Shown one piece after another: positions 9,975 to 21,393 of a stretch of 64,000 bases of DNA. This DNA comes from Lophium mytilinum (taxonomy: Eukaryota > Ascomycota > Dothideomycetes > Mytilinidiales > Mytilinidiaceae): contig MU004187.1 of assembly GCA_010093605.1 (NCBI GenBank), positions 1,666,830 to 1,730,829 of the forward strand. The letters are read 5' to 3'. The stretch's first letter is position 1; each line of letters starts with the position of its first letter. The position numbers and the translations under genes are program-made. The notes beneath the pieces are model-generated. The model was not told the origin of the DNA, did not search any database, and worked only from the letters and a program-made list of their open reading frames with translations.

Positions 9975-12606
9975 ATGGAGTCCATATCGAGGATCTCTAG
10001 TATGCTGGAAACAGGTGAACCTCATTCGGACTCTTCGAAGTCTCCATACAGCTGCTAATATGGCATCACAGCTCGCGACCTCACCCTCGAGGCAGCTAGA
10101 GATGCCAGCTATATCCGCAAGACTTCCACTCGGCCTTTGCCAGCCGCCCAGCTCAAGAAGCTGCTGGATAGCCGCACAGAAAGAGATGTACTTGAGGGGT
10201 TACGGAAAGTGATTACTGTATGTCTGCCTCCACTTTCAACTTGGCACGCCTCCGTAAATCAAGATCATGCTCTCAATACTTCCTGCATATCAATGCTCAA
10301 GTCCTATAGCTAACTAACCCATACAGATGGACTACCGCAATCAACCCACCCTTCCCTTCTTTACCTCCGTAATCAAGAACATCGCCTCCCCCTCCCTCGA
10401 AGTCAAAAAGCTCGTGTATATCTATCTCCTGCACCATGCCGAAGCCGAGCCTGACACTGCTCTGCTCTCCATAAATACAATCCAGAAGTCACTGGCGGAC
10501 TCGAATCCCCAGGTTCGCGCTCTCGCCCTTCGCGTCATGTCTGGTATTCGCGTACCCGTCATCTCGCAGATTGTGAGCTTAGGCATTAAGAAGGGCGCGG
10601 GTGATATGAGCCCATATGTACGGAGAGCTGCTGCGTTGGCGGTGCCAAAGTGCTATGCGTTGGATCCAAGTACACTACCACAACTATTGGAATATCTGGC
10701 GACGCTGTTGGGGGATAAGCAGTACTTCGTTGTTGGGGCGGCTGTGGCTGCGTTCCTTGAAGTGTGCCCAGATCGTATGGACCTCATACACCCACATTAC
10801 AGGAGTCTGATACGGAAGCTCGTGGATATGGACGAGTGGGGGCAGCTGGCAACATTACGGCTCATGATGGTATACGCACGGAAGTGCTTCCCAAGACGGA
10901 CACGACGGGTAAAGAAGACTGTCATCTCAAGTACTACCAATAAACCCGCAACCAAATCTACAAAGGGCTTTTACGACAGCGAATCCGACTCCTCCGACTC
11001 CTCATTCTCCCAATCCTACGAAGAAATCCAAATCCTAGACCCCGACCTAGAACTCCTCCTCAAATCCGCCTCCCCCCTCCTACAATCCCGCAACTCCGCC
11101 GTCGTCATCGCCGTCGCGCGCTGCTACCTCTACCTCGGCACCCCAACCCACCTCGACGCCGCCATCGGGCCCCTAATATCCCTCCTCCGCTCCGCCGCCG
11201 ACATCCAGCACATCGCCCTTTACAACATCGTGCAAGTCTGCCTCGCGCGACCCCAGCCTTTCGTAAACCACTACACCCACTTCCTCGTCCGCAGCACCGA
11301 CGCGCCCCACATCTGGCGCCTCAAACTCGAACTCCTCACCCTAATCTTCCCCCACGCGCCCCCGCGCCTGCAGTCCCTCATCCTCGCCGAGCTCTCCCAC
11401 TTCTCCCGCAGCAGTGGCTCCCAAGACCCAGGCCTCGTGCGTGAAGCCGTCCGCGCCATCGGCCGCTGCGCGCAGAGCTCCGCCACCTCTCCGCGCACAT
11501 CAGCGCGCTGTCTACGCTTGCTGCTCGCGCACATCGGCTCCGCGGACGCGCACCTCGTCGCCGAGAGCTTAGAGGTGATCCGGCACCTGATCCAGCGCGA
11601 CCCAGACGCGCACCGCACGACCGTCGTGCGGCTCGCGAAGCACCTCGATGCCGCGACCAGCGCCCAAGCACGCGCCAGCATCATCTGGCTAGTCGGCGAG
11701 TTCGCGGGCGTCGACCCCGCCAACAACATCGCCGCCGACGTGTTACGGATTCTCGCAAAGGGGTTCGCGGATGAGGCCGAGGCGGCCAAGTTGCAGATTG
11801 TATTGCTAGCTGCGAAGGTCTACGTGCACTATCTAAACGCGAACCCACCTTCAGACCCACCTCAAGTACAGCCGAAAGCCTCGCCGTCGCTACTAGATGG
11901 GCTGGATGATGACAGTGGATTCAGAGATGCTGAGGTCCCGCAGCGGAAAGAACCTGAGAAAAAAGAGACGCACCCGATACCGGCGCTGTATCATTATATT
12001 CTTTTACTTACCCGCTACGACACCTCCTACGACCTGCGCGACCGCGCCCGCGTCTACCGCGCCCTTCTCGCCACGCCGTCATCAACTCAGCTCGCGTCGC
12101 TGCTGCTCCTAGCGCCGAAGCCGGTCCCGCAGACCCCGAGCCCCAGCGAGGCGCGCAAGGGCTACACCCTCGGCAGCGCGAGTCTGGTGGTTGGTGACGA
12201 GGGCGGCGTCGGCGGGCTGCGGGGGTACTCTGACCTCCCGCCATGGGTAGCGGAAGGCCAGGAGCCGGACGCGCGATTGCGGGATGAGGCGGTGGGTTCG
12301 AGTCGGGAGTACGAGCCTATGGCCTCGCGGAGCCAGACGGCGAGTGAGCGGTTGGATAGCGCGGTTAGTGCTGTGCCTACCTCGGCTTATAGTCGGTCGC
12401 CGGCTGGGGATACGGTGCTGGCGCCGAAGAAGGCGAGCGCGAATGGGGTCAAGGAGAAGTCGTTGGATGATTGGCTGGCGGAGGATGAGGAGAGCGGGGA
12501 GACGGAGACGGAGAGTGAGGAGGAGGAGAGTACGGAGGAGGAGGAGACGGAGAGTGAAGAAGAGAGCGAGGAGGATGGGGAGGGGGATCGGTTGGTCAAG
12601 TCGTAG
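9975..12606 (+). CDS. APL6: AP-3 adaptor complex beta subunit
   Basis: An 821-aa protein from exons 9975-10014, 10072-10217 and 10327-12606. It is the large beta subunit of the AP-3 coat, which sorts cargo from the Golgi directly to the vacuole or lysosome. The N-terminal adaptin trunk begins with LKKLLDSRTERDVLEGLRKVIT and continues with SVIKNIASPSLEVKKLVYIYLLHHA, NPQVRALALRVMSGIRVP and SPYVRRAAALAVPKCY, a series of HEAT/ARM helices. A hinge with serine- and acid-rich sequence starts near residue 600, and the protein ends in a long Glu/Ser/Thr tract. No folded C-terminal ear is evident, as is common in fungal AP-3 beta. The second half is very GC-rich, producing long antisense frames. Confidence 0.93.
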
Positions 12607-13832
12607 TAGACTGGACAAAGAAAATTACATCGATTTCGTGCTACCCATATTATTTTGCCCTTCAGATGAATTGAAGTGAGTGAGTTTCTCGCTTAATCTG
12701 ACAAAATTCGATTAGTGTCTTCGAAAAATCTTCGTGTGCGCATTTGAGGTATTGAGGGTTATGTCAATAGATCTAGCCTCAGCGTTGTGGAGGCGTCTAT
12801 GATGGATCCAAGGTTCTACAATTGAAGGAGCGTACGAAATTCCGGAGTTGCCGTGCTTGCTCAGTCTCGCAAAGGCACGGCAAGTCGTGCTTGTTATGCA
12901 TATCTTCTACGTTGAAACTTGGATGCACTAGATTATCTCGAGGTACCGAGGTGTTCTAGAGAGCGCATCTAAAGCTTCAGCTCTTTTGAGTTCCGAAGGC
13001 CTGTGACACCGACGTAGTCGAGTCTTGATTCTGTAAGTCGGTCAGTCATGCGAGCTTACCGTAGCGCTTGACCAGGCTCCAGACACTCCGCCGGCCAACA
13101 TTGTCCGGTACCTATAGCTACCCATTGTCCCCGCTGTTCGTCCACACGATCGCACAAGGGCCATTAAGTACCGCGAATAGTCGCACTCATCGAGATAAAA
13201 ATCTACCTTGGCCGAATTAACGCGAAAGGGATATGAAAAAGGCACACGTCTTGAAAGTACAGAGACAATGTATGACGAGTGACTGTGACTGACGGAGCAG
13301 AGGTTGATGGTGACATTTGAGGTTTTGTAGAATGAGGTGTCATGATCAAGAAGTGAGGCAGATGAGGCAGAAACATTGTATTAAACCTGATGACAAGAAG
13401 GTAAGGGCTGACAGTTTTCTGAGTTCTGAAAGGGTGAGAAAAAGAAGTCTACTAGAAGAAAGTAGCATACGCCGGCAATCCATAGAAAGGACAACCGTGG
13501 GATCCGAAACCGACCTGGCAGAGTTGCCACTTTTTGAAGGAACAAGATCCACCCAATGCCCACCAGATGACTCCAAAGACAAAATGAAAGTATGGACGCC
13601 CGCCCTGGTGCTGTAACGGTCTAGAAGACCATGAGCTCCAAGCCTCACAAGCCTGATGTAGTTAAAGGTGTTAAGACCGAAGAGCCGAAAACCGGTCGTC
13701 TGGTTAGTAGACAAATTACAAGCCGCCAGCCCCAAAGTACAAGGAAAAGTGTATGGTACAGTCGAAAAGAAAAAGAGAACTTGCTCGGAGTTGGCAAATG
13801 AGGAAGAAGTATCGGCAGGGTCGACAGGAAGT
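12607..13832. other. Convergent intergenic region, no gene seen
   Basis: About 1.2 kb between convergent AP-3 beta and the Q/P-rich gene. A 168-codon minus-strand frame at 13346-13852 overlaps the last intron and 3' region of the Q/P-rich gene; it has no start context or family similarity and is probably 3' UTR. No repeats seen. Confidence 0.45.
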
Positions 13833-16082
13833 TCAGCGGCGGCTAGCAGCAATTAGACATTAAGCAGTTTTATCACAAAAAGGTACTCACCTATAAGCTG
13901 CAGCGACTTGCGGTTGGCGTCTCTTGTACCTAGGGGTAAATTCGTCGTGTTGACGTAACTTCTCCTCTGGTTCGCCATCATCGTAGCTTCGCTTTCGCGA
14001 GGTCGAACTGTCAGTACGATCCAAGCGAGGCTCGGCGAAGCTGCCTGCTCGGGGTTTGGCATCTATCTCTGGAACATTGGGAGCGGTGTTGTCATCGTCT
14101 CCACCGAAGTCCGACCCAACGAGAGTGCGGTGGCTGCCTTCAGATTTGGGACTCTCATGAGTGGCATCGAAGGCACCGTTTCCGTTTGTCCTATCATAAG
14201 ATTGACGACGATTCCAGGATCCGAAAGGTGGCGAACGCGGAGGCGGTGGCGGTCGTGGATGGGACATTGAGCTATAGGCGCGCTGTTGCGGCGGTGGCGG
14301 TCCGTAACTGTTCTTCCGATATCCACCATATGAATGGGACCGAGATTGTGGTCTCTTATCTTCGTAGGATCTTCGCCATGTGTCAGTAAATATGAAATCA
14401 GATAGAAGATTGAATTCTTACCGTGGGGGGTGGCTGGGCGCCCGGACACGCTCTTCTTGAGCATCAAGCGACACGGCGACATGAACATCTGGATCAGCTG
14501 GCGTAGGTGATCCGGTAACGCCTAGTTTCAACAGTAAGTCTTCTTGACCTTGAGTCAGGCGATCAAAGCCCAGCTGAGGTTTGGTACGAGGAGCTGGCTT
14601 GCCAGCAGAAGTCTGTCCAGAGTCTAAAGCCTGCTCAAGGTTGTCCATGATATTCCAGTCCGAATTCTTCCTAACTTCATCCCGTCCAAAGCGGAGTTCA
14701 TCGTCGAGGTGTTCCCAATCCGGGCGATCCCGATTGCGAATAACATCGTCGATACGGATCATCTCAGTCTCACGCAAGGGGAATTTCGTGAAAACCGGAT
14801 CATCGCAAACATGTTCCCAGTCATCCGTCTGTCTGACATCCAGGCGGGCTTCGTAAGAGTTCCCAAGCCCAAAGTAAATAGAGCAAGATTCCCCGTTGCC
14901 AAGCTTAGGCTTAGGTGGTTTCAAGGCGGCTTCTTCCGCTTCATCAAAGGTCGACTTTAGGGCACGAGTCACCTGCTTAGGGGGATGCCATACTGGTCAA
15001 GTCAGTAGTGGTCCAACAGCTTTTGGCAATACACTCACTCAGAACGCCTAGACTCAAATTTGGATCAATGGGCTCGTTCCCCTTCGGCCAGATGGCACCG
15101 TCAAAGTCGAAGTCCCAGTCGTCCCATCCTAGGTACAGATCTGGCTTCTGGTCATTGGGGTCCACGCTCGCACTCTCGGATTGATTCGAAATCGGCTGCT
15201 CAGTGCTTGGCTGAATTGAGGCAGGCACTGGTGTTGCGTTTGGGTCATGAGGTGGCTGAGAGCTGTAGCCGTTGGCATTGGGGGGATAAGGCTGTTGGTA
15301 GGAAGCCTGCCAAGCTTGAGCGGACTGCTGGTAAGCTGCTGCGTTAGGGTCGGCGGGAGCTGCAGCGGGTGCGCCAGTCTGAGGATAGCCTTGGTAGGCA
15401 GCTTGATAAGACTGGTGCTGTTGATATGCCTGTACTGGTGCTTGGTACGCTGCGTGCGGTTGGGCATACGCTTGCGCTGAGTACCCTTGCGAGTAGGTCT
15501 GCGGTTGCTGATAAGTTGCCGGCTGTTGGTAATTGGCAGGTGCTTGGTAACCGGCCGCTTGCTGAGGGTAGCTTTGCGCCGCTGGTTGCTGGTAGTTGGG
15601 CTGCTGATAGCCTTGCGTATATCCACCTTGAGGTGCAGGTGCTTGGTAGCCGGCCTGTGCGCCTTGGTAGGGGCCTTGATAACCTGGAGGAGGCGGATAG
15701 CGTGTTATTACAGGATTGCCTTTCTTCTTCCCCGTCCTTTATATAATTAGTTTGGCTAGGGGAACAAAAACGGACGGAATTAGAGAGAGTGGCATTCCAC
15801 GTGGCGCCAAAAGCTCCGGAATGAGTGGCAGCTGACTTACCGATCGGACGGCGCTCCGGAGGGAGCTCCGCCTTGGGGTGATGTAGCCGGCTGGCCTTGA
15901 TATGGCGGCTGTTGATAAGCTTGCTGGCCATAAGGTGCTTGCTGTCCATATTGTTGTTGGGGGTACTGCGGGGCGGCTTGTCCATACGCAGGCTGCTGGT
16001 ATGGCGGTTGCGTGCCAGGGTATGGGGGTTGCTGGTACGGCGTTGCAGAGGCACCACCTTGGGCAGAGCCGCTCCAAGCCAT
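13833..16082 (-). CDS. Q/P-rich conserved protein of unknown function
   Basis: A 666-aa protein from exons 16082-15841, 15736-15039, 14992-14422, 14370-13891 and 13842-13833; all splice phases agree. The N-terminal third is low complexity, dominated by YQQP, YGQ and QAY repeats, of the kind seen in disordered RNA- or chromatin-associated proteins. A denser middle region follows, with LYLGWDDWDFDFDGAIWPKG, then IWHPPKQVTRALKSTFDEAE, a DDWEHVCDDPVF segment and RDRPDWEHLDDELRFGRDEV. The C-terminus is arginine- and serine-rich and closes with a ten-base terminal exon encoding the end of AAYSRR. I cannot name a family. The repeated DDWEH/PDWEH motif suggests an internal duplication in the ordered part. 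Confidence 0.8.
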
Positions 16083-16841
16083 GACGAGAAGTAGGAGCTA
16101 TAAGATATGAGAATGGAACAAGAGTTTCGAGATGGATGAGGTGAGATTTTGATGAATTTGAGAGGAGAAGGCAGATGTGAGACAATTGTGACGGGTGGAT
16201 CAAACCTTACCTGGCTCTACCTACGAACCGTGGGCCTGGGTCTTGGCGAGAAAGGCGGTTCTAATGAAAGCTCGACTATTGACGCGTCCACGATGGAGAA
16301 GAAGAGAAATACAAGCTCGTCATGTGAGCTACGGCGTTGGTAGAAGAATTGTCACCTGAAGTGAGATATGGCGCGGGCGTGAATGGCTGGCCGGCGACCA
16401 ATACAGCCCTGCACGTATAGGAGCTACAAGGACACGAACAAGAGACAATTGACTATTAAGTTGAGGACCAGAGACGAGAGACAGCGAGATAATGCAGCAG
16501 AAACAGAATGCAAGGCAGGCGAGGGGCTCACAACGACGCGGCGTGATAAGAGGAAGAGAGGAGGTTGAAGTTTCGAACGGCCTTGAACGTGACTCGCAGC
16601 TTCCCAGCACGGGCCGCCCGCCAGCTTCGCTCTGGACGATACCTCTCGCCGGATCTTTGCCTCACTACCGCTCGAGAATTATACGCCCGCCCTCCGCACT
16701 GCCACTCTCGCTCAGATGTGTCGAACATGATTGTACGATACGGTCGACTGCTAGCAACCCGCTTAGCCTCACTTTTTTGTCCCTGAACCCCCCGACGGAT
16801 GCAGCGCCCGGCGCAGACGTACCCCCCTCCACGCCTCCGAC
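16083..16841. other. Divergent promoter region, no gene seen
   Basis: About 760 bp between divergent start codons of the Q/P-rich gene and the phosphatase gene. Overlapping small frames on both strands have no family features. It should contain the promoters of both genes. Confidence 0.5.
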
Positions 16842-17926
16842 ATGCCAGGTCTTCCGTGTACGTGTCTCGCCCGCTTCTTAGCCCTAGGCGGCAAGGCTGA
16901 CATTTTCCGGCAGCGACTGTCGACCTCGACGAGTGTATATCACGGCTGTCTAAGAAAGAGCTCCTCGCCGAGTCAGTCATCGAGGCAATATGCGCAAAGA
17001 CGAAGGAGTTGCTGATGAAGGAGAGCAATGTGGTCCATATCCGGGCGCCAGTCACGGTGGTGGGCGACATCCACGGGCAGTTCTTTGACCTGATGGAGAT
17101 ATTCAAGATCGGCGGGCCTTGTCCAGACACGAACTACCTGTTCCTAGGTACGTTGACGGCCTCCGCTCCGCAATACGCGACATCGGCATGAAAGCTTGGG
17201 CTGACTGAGATCACTTCTACAGGCGACTACGTAGACCGCGGCCTCTTCAGCGTCGAAACGATTTCCCTTCTCGTCTGCCTCAAGCTGCGCTACCCCCACC
17301 GCATCCACCTCATCCGCGGCAACCACGAATCCCGCGGCGTCACCCAGTCGTACGGCTTCTACACCGAGTGCTCGCGCAAATACGGCAATGCAAACGTCTG
17401 GCACTACTTTACCGACATGTTCGACTTCCTGACTCTGTCCGTAGTGATTGACGACCAAATATTCTGCGTACACGGCGGCCTGTCGCCCTCTATACATTCC
17501 ATCGACCAGATCAAGATCATCGACCGCTTCCGCGAGATCCCGCACGAGGGCCCGATGGCGGATCTTGTATGGAGCGACCCCGACTCCGAGCGCGACGAGT
17601 TCTCGCTGAGCCCGCGGGGCGCGGGGTACACATTTGGCGCGCAGGTGGTGAAGAAGTTCCTCGAGGTCAACGCCATGTCGCACATACTACGGGCGCATCA
17701 GCTGTGTCAGGAAGGATACCAGGTATTATACGATGACCGGTTGAGCACCGTGTGGAGTGCGCCGAACTACTGCTATAGATGTGGGAACATGGCGAGTGTG
17801 TTAGAAGTTAGCAACACAGGGGAGAAATTCTTCAATGTGTTTGAGGCAGCGCCTGAAAACGATATACACCGCGCCGAACAGCAACAACAGCAAGGAAAAG
17901 AAGTGACGACAGAGTATTTCCTTTGA
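16842..17926 (+). CDS. PP2A-family Ser/Thr phosphatase, Ppg1-type
   Basis: A 317-aa metallophosphatase catalytic subunit from exons 16842-16857, 16914-17147 and 17223-17926. The first coding exon is only 16 nt. Metal- and phosphate-binding motifs are all present: GDIHG (56-60), GDYVDRG (84-90), GNHE (116-119) and later HGGLSPSI and [11 protein letters not shown]. The protein ends in TTEYFL, a variant of the PP2A tail that is carboxymethylated on leucine. The [15 protein letters not shown] start and the C-terminus point to the fungal Ppg1/PpgA branch rather than canonical PP2A, PP4 or Sit4. The branch assignment is from memory of the family and is less certain than the enzyme class. It is tail to tail with Urk1, 189 bp apart. 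Confidence 0.9.
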
Positions 17927-18115
17927 GCTCAACAGCGGGGTCACATATGGCATTGGACATGTATCGCGCTGACGGTGGAATGGAGGTGTCAATGCCGCAT
18001 GCATTAGAGGCGTTGGGGAGTTCACGCGTCGTCTGTACCTTTGGGGACAATACCACTATACATAACAAGCGTGGGTGGCATGGAGGTGGTGTTTCGCTCT
18101 ATGCACATGTGCTTT

Positions 18116-19825
18116 TCAGCAACCTAGATACCTGGTCTCCACCCATCTACTCTCCATGTCGTCGCCCATCCGTCCTATCACAACTTTGATCTCGGGGAAC
18201 ACGCTCAGCAGCCTATTCACTCCAATCTTGCCAGCCATATAGGTCACAAAGACTATCCTCTCTTCTGGAACGCCATGATCGACGAGCACGCGGACCGCCA
18301 TCAAAGCAGAAGCGCCAGAGGACATTTGCGGATCCAGTAAAAGGACGAGTCCATCTTTTGACAGGTCTAGAAAGCTTTCGTCAGCACTGCTCTCAAGAGG
18401 ACATGAAACACGTACTGGCAGGCAAAGCTCGATAATGCAACTCCGGCTCTCCCGTCTTATCGTCCGTCTGGATCAAAACCCGTCCAGTTCTACAGTCCGG
18501 GATACTTCGCCTCAACCCCGTCTCAAACGCACTCCCGCCCCTCAAAATCACCACCGCGCTCACCTCCCCGCTCTTCTTGAGCCCCATGTACACATACTCC
18601 TGCGGCGTCTTGATTTGCTTCGGCTGAAAGTGGAGGAAGTCGATAGCCTTTTCGACTAGGAGAGTTACCATGCGGTCGAAGTAGAAGATGTAGTCTTCTT
18701 TCGAAGTGGCGGGGTCTATCAGGAGTGTGTTCATGCCAAGGACTTGGTTCGTTTGGGGAATGACAATAGCGTTGGGTAGGAGTGGGCTGTCAGAGGCGAC
18801 TTCGCCCAGGCGCCGGAGCTCGACTTGGTGGAGTTTAGATTTGTGGGCGAGGATTTTTTCAACGCGGTCCGAGACCATGCCTAGGAAGATGAGAGGGTAG
18901 TGGGGAAAGGTTGTATTTGGGATTGTTTACCTATAGCTACTTTATTTTCGATACCGCGTGGTATGATGAGGTCTTGAGCCTGTTAGATATATCTCGACGG
19001 ACGTTTTGTTTGTTCGGCTTAACTCACCGGCTAGTTCTCGCTGTGGCCCTACGTATCTGTGGAAATTGGGCTTGACGAAGTCAAACCATTGCTTAATGCA
19101 GCCTTCGATATCGCGGCCCCTTTCCCTGATATCACGTAGGACTGTTGTGAGGGGCGTCAGTTACAATAGACTTAACTTTAAGATAGCAAAAACCTACGTC
19201 TTCGGGACAAACAGAGATCTCCATCGGCTTCGGCAAAAATCTTCAATAGCTATTAGCAGCATGCAACAGAAGTTCCCGAAGTTACTTGCCTTCAAGTCTA
19301 GCAAATCAAGTACACGTTCGTCGTGAAGAGCAAAGATACCCTCTAGAATCAAGACATGGGGAGAATAGATGGAAATGGTTTTGTCAAGCCGCGCGTGCTT
19401 TTCAAATGAATAGATAGGAACTTCCGCCACCTTTCTAGGGATGTATTAGCTTGTATTTACATACGAGATGATCAGATAAAGAGGCGCAATACCCCTTCTT
19501 CAGTTCTCTCAACACGTCCACCAATTTGTCAAAATCGATCGCATCCGGAGAATCAAAATCGAACTCGCTTCGAAAAGCTGCCGCGGATTGTTCCGGCGTC
19601 AAGACCTTGTAGAATGAATCCTTCTCGAATTTAGCACAGGTCACGAGACCATCGGTGGTGATAGTAATGGCCAACCATGGATAAGATAACGACCCAAGGA
19701 AGATTCATAGCCGCCACAATTGCAAGGGCCAGTGAAGTCTTCCCGGAGCCAGAGCTCCCAGCTACTCCAATAATGCTGGCGTTCCCCCATGGCGGCGAAT
19801 AGTCACATCTGTCTGTCGGGGCCAT
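18116..19825 (-). CDS. URK1: Uridine kinase with C-terminal UPRT-like domain
   Basis: A 445-aa enzyme from eight exons: 19825-19676, 19620-19493, 19434-19290, 19240-19198, 19141-19028, 18972-18931, 18880-18416 and 18366-18116. Uridine/cytidine kinase phosphorylates uridine and cytidine in pyrimidine salvage. The P-loop is [12 protein letters not shown] (20-31). It is followed by [24 protein letters not shown]-like sequence (here [12 protein letters not shown]), [12 protein letters not shown] and [10 protein letters not shown]. The C-terminal half resembles uracil phosphoribosyltransferase ([31 protein letters not shown]) but the usual C-terminal GD-x-G-x-R-x-F-G region is replaced by a divergent ending. 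The third intron is GC-AG (donor AAG|GCAAGT). The first intron has a weak GTTGGC donor. An upstream non-coding or coding exon cannot be excluded. Confidence 0.9.
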
Positions 19826-20174
19826 GATGCACTGGAAGATTCTCGACGTCTAGGTTCTGAAAAAGTATCTCAGCACATGGCGGCATAGGCTTGAGATCTA
19901 GTAGTACTGGGTTAGCAATCTGACGGACTGAAAAACCAAAAGGACACGATGTAAGGCATAAAGTGAGCAACTGATAGCAGAAGGTCCGAAGCACGTGCCA
20001 TACAGCGCCAAGCCGCTAAGTGGAGCTGTAAGTTGAGTTCTTCCCGCCAACGTCAACTCTTCTTCCTCCACAACCTTCTCCCCAAAAATCTCCTCACCTC
20101 CCACCATCACCCGGCTTCGGTCGAGTCGCGCCTCTCACCGACTGATGGAGATACGGTAGCACACTCCAGCCAAA
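19826..20174. promoter_or_regulatory. Shared head-to-head promoter, Urk1/Gid8
   Basis: About 350 bp separate the divergent start codons of Urk1 and Gid8, so both promoters must lie here or overlap transcribed leader. No specific binding site can be assigned. Confidence 0.4.
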
Positions 20175-21393
20175 ATGGTAAACCGTCTCGGTCCCGCATG
20201 TTGCTGCCTGCAAAGCTTACCCGATGAAAGAGCTCCTCCACTGTTTCAGTGTCGGCAGCGACGCCAACCACGCGGCACTCCTTTCAGCGCCGCGTGGACG
20301 AGATCAAGCCTTCCAAGACGTAAGTACCAGCTCGAGCACCCTTGTTCCTGTCGCCTACCTTACATGATGTGTTAAAATCAAATTGGGAATCTCTCCGAAA
20401 ATTTCGTGTGGAGAATATGTTAATTTGTTGTCTGATCAAAGAGTTCATTCTTATACCTCGTTACTTTTTCCGCACATTCCCATGGAGAACATCTGGCTAA
20501 CGAGGCTCAATGCTATTGACAGTGATATCAACTTCGTCATTATGGACTACCTGATCAACGAAGGATACCCGTCGGCGGCGAAGAAGTTTGCCATGGAGGC
20601 CAACATCCAGCCACCGGTCGAAGAAGAAACCATCCTCCCGAGAGTAGAGATCAGAAATGCCATCTACGCCGGCGACATCGAAAAGGCCATCCACAAGATC
20701 AATGACCTCAATCCTCAAGTCAGTATCCCCAGTCCTCCTTCAACCACCAACCCGTTGCTATGATTATATATGTTTCATGCACCACTCATAATCTTGTTGA
20801 TGATAAACAACTCCCTTGACACTTCAGTCCTCAGTATGAGCAACGTCAAAGTCATTACTCTTTTTAGGCTACGCACCCTATTGGATCAAGCTAACAAGTA
20901 CTTGGACTTGCAGATTCTGGACTTAGACCCTACCCTCCACTTCGCCTTGCTTCGTCTTCAGCTGATCGAACTAATCCGAAAGTGCATGACGACACCGGAT
21001 GCCGACATCACCCCCGCCCTTACCTTTGCGACCTCTCAACTCGCTCCGCGTGCACCCACGAATCCCGAGTTTCTAGAGGATTTAGAGCGAACAATGGCTC
21101 TCCTCATATTCCCTCCTGAGAACCTAGCTCCCCCACTAGCCGCTCTACTGGACCCTGCCCTCCGACAGACCGTCGCGAATCGGGTGAACGAAGCTATACT
21201 CGGAAGCCAAGGTGCACGACGCGAAGCACGGATACGCAACCTCGTCAGGCTGCGTACGTGGTCCGAGAAGAAAGCTCGAGATGCCGGCAAAGACATTCCC
21301 GAAAAGCTGGACTTCGGGCTCAACGCTGACAAGGAAGTAGACGAAGACGATGCTATGAATGGTAATGGAGAAACCGATGCTATGGTTTCGTGA
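20175..21393 (+). CDS. Gid8-like LisH-CTLH protein of the GID/CTLH ligase
   Basis: A 255-aa protein from exons 20175-20177, 20231-20319, 20523-20718 and 20914-21393. Gid8 is a scaffold subunit of the GID/CTLH E3 ubiquitin ligase that degrades gluconeogenic enzymes. The LisH motif (about 32-64) contains DINFVIMDYLINEGYPSAAK. The CTLH region follows (IRNAIYAGDIEKAIHKINDL), then a CRA region with ILDLDPTLHFALLRLQLIEL. The model needs the first coding exon to be the ATG alone. The next exon starts SSSTVSVSAATPTTRHSFQ, its reading frame meets a stop immediately upstream, and ATG|GTAAAC gives a valid 53-bp intron. An acidic tail ends the protein. Confidence 0.85.

Noticed and set aside
11271-11789. 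Long minus-strand reading frame inside the AP-3 beta gene
   Set aside because: It overlaps the GC-rich coding strand of a clear adaptin gene and its protein is an arginine/serine/alanine-rich shadow.
13346-13852. 168-codon minus-strand frame downstream of the Q/P-rich gene
   Set aside because: It overlaps the last intron and 3' UTR of that gene, with no family resemblance.
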